A DNA stretch of 64,000 bases from DASSFZ01 sp035292585 (GTDB lineage: Bacteria > Chloroflexota > Anaerolineae > Fen-1058): positions 1 through 64,000 of the forward strand of contig DATDPU010000014.1 in NCBI GenBank assembly GCA_035292585.1, read 5' to 3'. The notes beneath the pieces are model-generated. The model made no database searches and was not told the origin of the DNA. It was given only the letters and a program-made list of their open reading frames with translations. This document shows, one piece after another, positions 58,497 through 64,000 of the stretch (its first letter is position 1; every line of letters starts with the position of its first letter). The translations under genes were made by a program, and so were the position numbers.

Positions 58497-60008
58497 ATGA
58501 GCAAGCCTCTCGTCGCGATCGTCGGCCGGCCCAACGTCGGCAAATCAACCTTATTCAATCGCCTGATCGGCGAACGGCTGGCCGTGGTGCATGATGTGCC
58601 AGGCACCACGCGCGATCGGTTGCAGGCGGATGCGGAATGGAATGGCCGCGTGTTTACCCTGATTGACACCGGCGGCATCGAGGTCGCGCCGCGCCGCCTG
58701 GAGTCGGCTGCCGCACGCCGCGATAAACCCCTGAGCGCACATACGCCGTTGGCCGTTTCGTCCGCCGAGTTCATTCCGCAAATTCGGCAGCAGGCTGAGA
58801 TCGCCGTCGCCGAAGCCGACGCGATCCTGTTCGTCGTCGATGCCGAGGCTGGCATCACACCACCCGATCGCGAAGTGGCCGATACGCTGCGGGTGCAGCG
58901 CCGGCAAGCAGATCGCGGCGCGGCGCCGATCTTCGTGGTGGCGAACAAAGCGGAGACGCCGGAACGCCGCCAGGCCGCGCTGGAGTTTTATGAGCTGGGG
59001 CTGGGCGAGGTCCACTGCATCTCGGCCATTCACGGGATTGACACGGGCGACTTGCTCGATGCATTGGTCGAGGCGTTGCCGCCCGAAGCAGTTGAGGCAG
59101 AGGATGAGTCGATCAAGATCGCGATCGTCGGGCGGCCCAACGTCGGCAAGAGCAGCCTGCTCAACACGCTGCTCGGCGAGGAGCGGGCCATCGTCAGCCC
59201 GGTTCCCGGCACCACGCGCGACGCGATCGATACCCCATTGGAAGTGCCAGCGGCAGCGGTGGATAGGTCGGCATCGAAGGGTGAATCGGCATCGAAGGGT
59301 GAATCGGCATCGGGAGATGCCTCCTACAAAGTGACGCTGATCGATACGGCGGGTATTCGCCGCCGGGGTCACATCGATCCGGGCGTGGAGCAGTTCAGCG
59401 TGCTGCGGGCGCTGCGGGCGATCAAACGCTGCGACGTGGCGTTGCTGCTGATCGACGCGGTCGAGGGGGTCACCGCGCAGGATGCGCACGTCGCCGGTTT
59501 CATCCTGGAAGAGAACAAGAGCGTGGTGGTCGTTGTCAACAAGTGGGATCTGATCCAACTCACTTACCAGCAAGCCAACCCGCGAACGAACAAGCTGACC
59601 CCACAGGAAAAGGACTTCAGCCAGCACCTGCGCGTTGCGCTGAATTTCCTCGACTACGTGCCCGCCCTCTTTATCTCGGCTAAGACCGGCCTGCATGTGG
59701 ATCAGGTGCTGCCGCTGGCGCTGCGCGTGCAGGAGGAGCGCCTGGTGCGCATCCCGACCGGGGAGCTCAACCGCATCGTGCGTGAGGCGGTGGATAAGCA
59801 AGCGCCGCCGACCAAGGCCGGCAAGCGCCTGAAGATTTACTACGCTTCACAGGTGCGGGCCGACCCCCCGACGTTCCTGTTCCACGTGAACGACACGAAC
59901 CTGGTGCACTTCTCGTACGAGCGCTATCTGGAAAACCAGATTCGCGATCGCTACGGTTTTCTGGGCACGCCGCTGCGGCTGAGTTTCAGGCCGAGACGAC
60001 GAGAATGA
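58497..60008 (+). CDS. der: Ribosome-associated GTPase Der (EngA)
   Basis: 503 residues; usual 440-490. Two tandem GTPase domains: first P-loop GRPNVGKSTLFNRLIGE with DTGGIEVAP and ANKAET; second P-loop GRPNVGKSSLLNTLLGEE with IDTAGIRRRG and NKWDLI; then a KH-like C-terminal domain (LKIYYASQVRADPPTFLFHV). It is needed for large-subunit assembly. The second G domain carries about 20 extra residues (59255-59330, SASKGESASKGESASGDAS) from a family C-type repeat between switch I and the DTAG motif. Start at MSKPLVAIVG. Confidence 0.95.
   Translation: MSKPLVAIVGRPNVGKSTLFNRLIGERLAVVHDVPGTTRDRLQADAEWNGRVFTLIDTGGIEVAPRRLESAAARRDKPLSAHTPLAVSSAEFIPQIRQQAEIAVAEADAILFVVDAEAGITPPDREVADTLRVQRRQADRGAAPIFVVANKAETPERRQAALEFYELGLGEVHCISAIHGIDTGDLLDALVEALPPEAVEAEDESIKIAIVGRPNVGKSSLLNTLLGEERAIVSPVPGTTRDAIDTPLEVPAAAVDRSASKGESASKGESASGDASYKVTLIDTAGIRRRGHIDPGVEQFSVLRALRAIKRCDVALLLIDAVEGVTAQDAHVAGFILEENKSVVVVVNKWDLIQLTYQQANPRTNKLTPQEKDFSQHLRVALNFLDYVPALFISAKTGLHVDQVLPLALRVQEERLVRIPTGELNRIVREAVDKQAPPTKAGKRLKIYYASQVRADPPTFLFHVNDTNLVHFSYERYLENQIRDRYGFLGTPLRLSFRPRRRE
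59255..59330. repeat. In-frame repeat in der, family C-type
   Basis: Tandem TCGGCATCGAAGGGTGAA words, then CGGGAGATGCCTCCTAC, the same ending as the array in the glycosyltransferase at 30857-30877. It lies between the switch I strand and the DTAG motif of the second G domain. Confidence 0.85.
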
Positions 60009-60033
60009 GTGCGCGACACAGAGTGTGGGCACG

Positions 60034-60110
60034 AGGGTCGGCGTCAGAGACGCCTCCTACAAGCCCCGACTCGCAACTCTAACTCCAAGCTCCCAACTCT
60101 CCCCTCAAAA
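60034..60110. repeat. Word repeats, family C end plus family B
   Basis: GGCGTCAGAGACGCCTCCTA is followed by ACTCGCAACTCTAACTCC words, between convergent der and a minus-strand gene. Confidence 0.65.
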
Positions 60111-60968
60111 CGCCGCCAGCTCCCGAATGTCCGTGAACGGCCCATCCTCCGAGGTGGTCGTCCGCACGACGAGTGTCATCAGCGGCACGCGCGTCTCGGA
60201 ACCGTCGCTGCCGCGCAAGACCACGAACCCCTGCTCACGCTCGCGGAATGAGTAGTGCGACTTGATGCCTTCGTCAAAACGCTGACGCAGCTTGTGGCGC
60301 AGATCGGCCAGCATCTCCGGCGCGGTGATCATCACAAAGTTGTCATCGCCGGTGTGGCCGAGAAAATCATTCGACGAGCTGAACTCGTTCATCACTTCAC
60401 CAAACAGCCGCCCGGCGAAGCGCAGCACCTCCTCGCCGGCCAGGAAGCCATAAACATCGGTGAAGGGCTTAAACCCGCGCAGGCTCAAACGCATCAACGC
60501 CCAGTTGGAGCGCGCGGCCAACAACTCGCGCAAGCGATCTTCTACCAGATACGGCCCCGGCAGACCGCTGATCGGGTTGACCAGGTTTTGGTACGCGGCT
60601 CGGCGCAGCGCGTTACGAATACGCAGCTCCAGTTCCTCCACGTCGATCGGCTTGATCATGAACTCATCGACGCCGGCGGCGAGCGCGGCCAGCCGGGCAT
60701 CGCGCTCGGACTGCGGGGCGAGCAGGGTCAGGTGGATGTGTCGGGTGCGCGGCGAAGCCCGCAGCTCGCGCGAGACGGCGGCCACGTCCAAACCGGGTAC
60801 TTCGCTGTCCAGCACAATCGCCTCCGGCAGATCGCGCCGGGCGATGGACAGCGCCTCGTCGGCGCTCTGCGCGAAGCGCAAATCGTAACCGGATTCGCGG
60901 AAGTGATCGTGGAGCGACACGGTCGATTCGGCGCTGGCCGAAACCAGCAAAAGTGTACGGCGCGTCAT
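60105..60968 (-). CDS. Receiver plus degenerate GGDEF protein
   Basis: 287 residues. Residues 1-120 are receiver-like: LLLVSASAEST replaces the usual acidic pair, while Asp in AIVLDSEVPGLD and Lys in FMIKPIDVEELE remain. Residues ~130-270 have a diguanylate-cyclase-like fold (ISGLPGPYLVEDRLRELL, RLSLRGFKPFTDVYGFLAG), but the GG[D/E]EF motif reads HTGDDNF, so cyclase activity is doubtful; it may bind GTP or act as a protein-interaction module. Divergent from the signal peptidase genes. Confidence 0.75.
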   Translation of the reverse strand: MTRRTLLLVSASAESTVSLHDHFRESGYDLRFAQSADEALSIARRDLPEAIVLDSEVPGLDVAAVSRELRASPRTRHIHLTLLAPQSERDARLAALAAGVDEFMIKPIDVEELELRIRNALRRAAYQNLVNPISGLPGPYLVEDRLRELLAARSNWALMRLSLRGFKPFTDVYGFLAGEEVLRFAGRLFGEVMNEFSSSNDFLGHTGDDNFVMITAPEMLADLRHKLRQRFDEGIKSHYSFREREQGFVVLRGSDGSETRVPLMTLVVRTTTSEDGPFTDIRELAAF

Positions 60969-61159
60969 AGTTCATGCTCCCAGGTCGATGCTGAAAGGTC
61001 TCCGGCTACACGGTCGTTTGCACTGCGGCACGGGCGTGACCTTCCAGCGCCGCCGCTGCTTGGTAAGCCGACCGCTCAACAGCTCCCGACCGCCGCGCCC
61101 ACACGCAGCCCGGAGCGGCTTCGATTATGGCATAGCCGGAAAGTACGGTCAAGGCCGTG

Positions 61160-61188
61160 TTGCCCGGCGTGGTCGGATAGAGTATAAT
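61160..61188 (+). promoter_or_regulatory. Promoter of the signal peptidase pair
   Basis: TTGCCC (61160-61165), 17 bp, TATAAT (61183-61188), 28 bp before the TTG start. Confidence 0.7.
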
Positions 61189-61215
61189 CGATTCAGTGAG
61201 GGTGAGGAGTGCGCG

Positions 61216-61815
61216 TTGGAAACATCCGTTGAACCGCCGGTCATGCCGGCGGAACCGTCTGTCCAAGAAGCTGAATTAAAGCCGCACGGGCGCAGCTGGC
61301 TGCGTGAAATTATCGAGACGGCGTTGTTGACGGCGATCATCTTCTTGTTCGTCAACGCGGCGACCGGACGCTTTAAAATCGACGGCACCAGCATGGAGCC
61401 AAGCCTGCACGATTCCGAGTACGTGATCGTGGATAAGGTGACTTATCTGATCGGCCGGCCGCAACGCGGCGATGTCGTAGTGTTCGCGCGGGATGGCGAT
61501 CCCAAAGATTACATCAAGCGGGTGATCGGTCTGCCCGGCGAGACGGTCCAAATCTCAGACGGTCACGTGCTCGTGAACGGTCAGGTGTTGGCCGAGCCGT
61601 ATGTAGCCCCGGCGAACGTGACCTACTCGGCCCAGTACCTGGGCGAAGACGAATACTTCGTGATGGGCGACAATCGTGGCAACTCGACCGACTCGCGCCA
61701 GTTTGGGCCGATTCAGGCCGATGATATCATCGGCCGCGCCTGGATCGTGTATTGGCCGCCGACCGACTGGTCGATCGTCTCGCATCACACTTATGCGGCC
61801 AGCCCGGCGCCCTGA
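61216..61815 (+). CDS. lepB: Signal peptidase I
   Basis: 199 residues, S26 family. One N-terminal helix (ETALLTAIIFLFVNAATG) precedes the catalytic Ser in GTSMEPSLHDSEY, the Lys general base in KRVIGLPGETVQI and the box E motif GDNRGNSTDSRQFGP. It cleaves signal peptides at the outer membrane face. TTG start: GAGGAG lies 6 bp upstream and the tandem paralogue starts the same way (TTG GAA); the longer frame would run back over the promoter. Followed 34 bp later by the paralogue. Confidence 0.92.
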   Translation: METSVEPPVMPAEPSVQEAELKPHGRSWLREIIETALLTAIIFLFVNAATGRFKIDGTSMEPSLHDSEYVIVDKVTYLIGRPQRGDVVVFARDGDPKDYIKRVIGLPGETVQISDGHVLVNGQVLAEPYVAPANVTYSAQYLGEDEYFVMGDNRGNSTDSRQFGPIQADDIIGRAWIVYWPPTDWSIVSHHTYAASPAP

Positions 61816-61849
61816 TGGGGCGCTGCGGCGACCCGCTTAAGGAGTCAAC

Positions 61850-62449
61850 TTGGAATCTTCGTTCGATACGCCGGTTCCGGCAGATTCCACCCTGCCCGAA
61901 CCTTTACCCTCAGCGCCGCCTCACCGATCGCGCTGGCTGCGCGAGATCGTCGATACCGCGCTGCTGACCGCGATCATTTTTCTGCTGGTCAACGCGGCCA
62001 CGGGTCGCTTCCTGATCAAGAGCGTCAGCATGCAGCCCAACCTGCACGAGGGCGAGTATGTCATCGTCGACAAGGTGACGTACCTGGTCAGCGCGCCCCA
62101 ACGCGGCGACATCGTCGTGTTCGATCTCGATGGCGAGCCGGACGATCTGATCAAACGTATGATTGGCTTGCCCGGCGAAACGATCGAGATCAGTGACGGC
62201 ATCGTGTATATCAATGGGCAGCCGCTGGAGGAATCGTATGCCGCGCCGGCGCCGGGCAGCACGCTTCCGGCGCGGCGGCTGGGCACCGACGAGTATTTTG
62301 TGATGGGCGACAATCGCAGCAATTCTCGCGATTCGCGCATCTTTGGGCCGATCCACCGCGAGACTATTGTCGGCCGCGCCTGGATCATCTATTGGCCTCC
62401 GTCCGATTGGAGCATCGTCCCGCATCACGTGTATGCAGAGGGTGGTTAG
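61850..62449 (+). CDS. lepB: Signal peptidase I, tandem paralogue
   Basis: 199 residues, the same length as the upstream copy and collinear with it: helix DTALLTAIIFLLVNAATG, catalytic Ser in KSVSMQPNLHEGEY, Lys in KRMIGLPGETIEI, GDNRSNSRDSRIFGP. The main differences are in the substrate-groove strands. TTG start after AAGGAG. Two enzymes may split substrates or differ in expression. Ends 20 bp before the RpiB-like gene. Confidence 0.92.
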   Translation: MESSFDTPVPADSTLPEPLPSAPPHRSRWLREIVDTALLTAIIFLLVNAATGRFLIKSVSMQPNLHEGEYVIVDKVTYLVSAPQRGDIVVFDLDGEPDDLIKRMIGLPGETIEISDGIVYINGQPLEESYAAPAPGSTLPARRLGTDEYFVMGDNRSNSRDSRIFGPIHRETIVGRAWIIYWPPSDWSIVPHHVYAEGG

Positions 62450-62469
62450 CCTGTGCTTGAGGGAGTGAT

Positions 62470-63195
62470 GTGTCTGCTCAAGAAACACAAGTCCGCGACA
62501 TCGTACGCCGAGTGCTCTACCGGACCTTGGGCTTGAGTGGAGACTTCCCACAACCTGATTCAAATGCTTCTTCTTTGATCACCGAACAAACTGTCGCCGG
62601 CATCGAGCGCGGCGGTCGATTCGATGCGCCACGCGCTGCGCGTGTCACTCCTCTCGCGCGGCAACTCGCCCTCGAACGCAACGTGACCCTTGTCGAAAAT
62701 AATCCCGCGCCAGCTGCTTCAACCCGATACCAACCTTCACGTGAACGTGTCGTCGCTATCGGGGCTGATCATGGCGGGTTCGCGCTCAAAGGCGCGCTTA
62801 AGGCCTTTCTTGAGGAATTGGGGTATACTGCTGTCGATTGCGGGGCACATTCCAACGAACCGGTTGACTATCCTGATTACGCGCTGGCGGTCGCCGAATG
62901 GGTGACGAGCGGGCGCGCCTGGCGCGGCATCGTCGTAGATGGGGCCGGGATTGGCTCGTGCATGGCGGCGAACAAGGTGCCGGGCATTCGCGCCGCGCTG
63001 TGTTATGATCAGGCGACGGCGGTCAACAGCCGCGAGCACAACGACGCGAACGTGCTGACCCTGGGGGCGGGCTTGATCGGCCCGGCGCTGGCCAGGCAGA
63101 TCGTCAAGACCTGGCTGGAGACCGAGTTCGGCGGCGGACGCCATGCCCGGCGCGTCGACAAGATCAGCGCCATCGAGAAACGGTTTTCAAAATAA
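62470..63195 (+). CDS. RpiB/LacAB-like sugar-phosphate isomerase with microcompartment targeting peptide
   Basis: 241 residues. Residues ~95-240 are an RpiB domain: AIGADHGGFALKGALKAFLE with the Asp-His pair, GIGSCMAANKVPGIRAAL, SREHNDANVLTLG and GGRHARRVDKISAIE. The catalytic Cys of E. coli RpiB (LICGTGVG) is replaced by Asp (VVDGAGIG). Residues 1-22 form an amphipathic helix (QVRDIVRRVLYRTLG) like peptides that target enzymes into bacterial microcompartments, followed by a flexible linker. With the DeoC-like gene downstream this fits a sugar-phosphate-utilising compartment. GTG start after GGAG. Confidence 0.82.
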   Translation: MSAQETQVRDIVRRVLYRTLGLSGDFPQPDSNASSLITEQTVAGIERGGRFDAPRAARVTPLARQLALERNVTLVENNPAPAASTRYQPSRERVVAIGADHGGFALKGALKAFLEELGYTAVDCGAHSNEPVDYPDYALAVAEWVTSGRAWRGIVVDGAGIGSCMAANKVPGIRAALCYDQATAVNSREHNDANVLTLGAGLIGPALARQIVKTWLETEFGGGRHARRVDKISAIEKRFSK

Positions 63196-63219
63196 TTATC
63201 GGATGAAGGTGTGTGAATT

Positions 63220-63789
63220 ATGGCGGTTCGAGTTGGCCCCCAGACCGAGACGCGCAAAATGGCCTACGCGGATTACGCGGCTATGCCGGACGATGGGCAT
63301 CGGTACCAGGTAATCGATGGGGAGCTGATCATGACGCCCGCGCCGAGCGCATCCCATCAAGGTTTTCTGCTAAATTTAGTCCGCCTCATCGATGCCCATG
63401 TCCGGGCAGCCGGTCTCGGCAAAATTTACTTTGCCCCGTTTGATGTTGTGCTTTCAAATGAAAATGTCGTCCAGCCCGATCTGCTATTCATCTCAAAAGA
63501 GCGATTGAGCATCATCACCGACGCCAACGTGCAGGGCGCACCCGATCTCGTGGTCGAGGTACTCTCGCCCGGCACAGCCCAGCTCGACAAGACGCCAAAG
63601 CGCGACCTGTACGCGCGCTTTGGTGTGCGCGAATACTGGCTGGTCAGCCCCGAAGCGGGCACGATCGAAGTGCTTGTGCTGCGCGCAGACTTGTTTGAGC
63701 GCTCCGGCCTGTTCGGCTCGGGCGACGAAGTCAAATCGAATATCCTGAGCGGCCTGTCCTTCAGGACTAACGCCGTGTTCGAGGATTGA
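63220..63789 (+). CDS. Uma2 family protein (PD-(D/E)XK-like)
   Basis: 189 residues. MTPAPSASHQGFLLNLVRLI, then FDVVLSNENVVQPDLLFIS (Asp of the core) and PDLVVEVLSPGTAQLDKTPK with the E-V strand, YARFGVREYWLVSPE and a C-terminal FRTNAVFED are typical of the Uma2 family, a multicopy group of nuclease-fold proteins of unknown function common in Chloroflexi and cyanobacteria. It sits between two presumed compartment enzymes; its stop overlaps the next start as TGATG. Confidence 0.9.
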   Translation: MAVRVGPQTETRKMAYADYAAMPDDGHRYQVIDGELIMTPAPSASHQGFLLNLVRLIDAHVRAAGLGKIYFAPFDVVLSNENVVQPDLLFISKERLSIITDANVQGAPDLVVEVLSPGTAQLDKTPKRDLYARFGVREYWLVSPEAGTIEVLVLRADLFERSGLFGSGDEVKSNILSGLSFRTNAVFED

Positions 63790-64000
63790 TGCACATCGAT
63801 TCCGCGACCGTTGAGCGTCTCGTCGAACAGATTACGCGCCAGGTTTTGCTGGTATTGAACGAGCAGCAGGCCCGCGCCGGCGGCGCGCTGAACGACACAT
63901 GCGAGTGCACAGACGGTCAGTGTTCGCGCGACTGCGCCGACAAGGTGCGCCAGGTCGTCGCAGCCGGCGCGGCGCGGGTCACCTCCGGCCTGGGCGTCAT
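63789..64000 (+). CDS. DeoC-like aldolase with targeting peptide (partial, cut by window end)
   Basis: The first 70 residues are present. Residues 1-27 form an amphipathic helix (VERLVEQITRQVLLVLNEQ), then a Cys-containing segment CTDGQCSRDC and the start of the aldolase domain, QVVAAGAARVTSGLGV. This is the beginning I recall for deoxyribose-phosphate aldolases of sugar-phosphate microcompartment loci. The catalytic lysines lie beyond the window. ATG overlaps the Uma2 stop (TGATG). Confidence 0.7.
   Translation, partial: MHIDSATVERLVEQITRQVLLVLNEQQARAGGALNDTCECTDGQCSRDCADKVRQVVAAGAARVTSGLGV

Overview
The window looks like a chromosomal segment of a high-GC Chloroflexota bacterium (Anaerolineae-like is my best guess). 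The reasons are: many very large GT-C membrane glycosyltransferases carrying the same C-terminal extracellular domain; exported proteins with a YLP(I/M)xxR motif; an archaeal-type aspartyl-tRNA synthetase; a tungsten aldehyde oxidoreductase; an F420-type luciferase-like enzyme; a cdaA-ybbR pair; and what appears to be the edge of a sugar-phosphate microcompartment locus. The lineage is inferred from gene content only. I see no rRNA, tRNA, CRISPR array, transposase or integrase.

Layout. (1) 1-5.4 kb: threonine catabolism (tdh, kbl), aspS, a DUF1028 protein and an RNHCP protein. (2) 5.4-17.3 kb: mostly minus-strand metabolic genes (esterase, AI-2E-type permease, LLM oxidoreductase, aldo/keto reductase, epimerase, UbiA prenyltransferase, thiolase, tsaD). 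Among them are an NTPase, gene debris near 9 kb and two small GxxExxY nuclease-like genes. (3) 17.4-40.5 kb: a surface-glycan locus with nine polytopic GT-C proteins, a GT2, a methyltransferase and a WecE-type aminotransferase. Several are translationally coupled (GTGA, ATGA, TGATG overlaps). (4) 40.5-45.4 kb: an unknown histidine-rich membrane protein, a lipoprotein glycosidase and an FG-GAP exported protein. (5) 45.4-48.6 kb: a tungsten AOR converging with a MoaD-like/small-protein operon, each behind a structured leader. (6) 48.6-62.4 kb: information and signalling genes (REC-roadblock protein, polA, argF, a TPR protein, cdaA, ybbR, der, a degenerate REC-GGDEF protein, two signal peptidases). 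(7) 62.4-64 kb: an RpiB-like enzyme, a Uma2 protein and the start of a DeoC-like aldolase, the two enzymes with microcompartment-type N-terminal peptides.

The most striking feature crosses all regions: short 'word' repeats, each an imperfect reiteration of a 6-15 bp word, often arranged as word arm, loop, complementary word arm so the whole can fold as a hairpin. I use letters for the families: A GGAGATT; B GAGAGTTAGAGTT; C GGCGACTCCCGTC; D AGAAACCCGGTTTCT; E GGTAGATTGGTAA or CAGGTAGCAGG; F CACTAATCACT or GAACAGTGA; G GGAGAATGGAGAAT; H GGTTAGTTGG; J CTTCATCCCTCATCC; K CCGCAGAGAACGCGGAG; L CTTCGTGTGCCTTCGTGG; M CCGCAATCAGCATTC; N CAATTCCC; P CACGCTTCACG; Q a GC-rich module; R AGACCTCCGAGGTCT; S GTCCGCAGTGCAAC. 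They fill intergenic gaps, supply start-proximal sequence or stop codons, and sit in frame inside conserved genes including polA, der and most of the glycosyltransferases. Both GxxExxY genes are bounded by copies: one by 27-bp inverted repeats (family K), the other by roughly 42-bp direct repeats (family L). That pairing of a small nuclease-like protein with repeat termini is my main candidate for an undescribed system.
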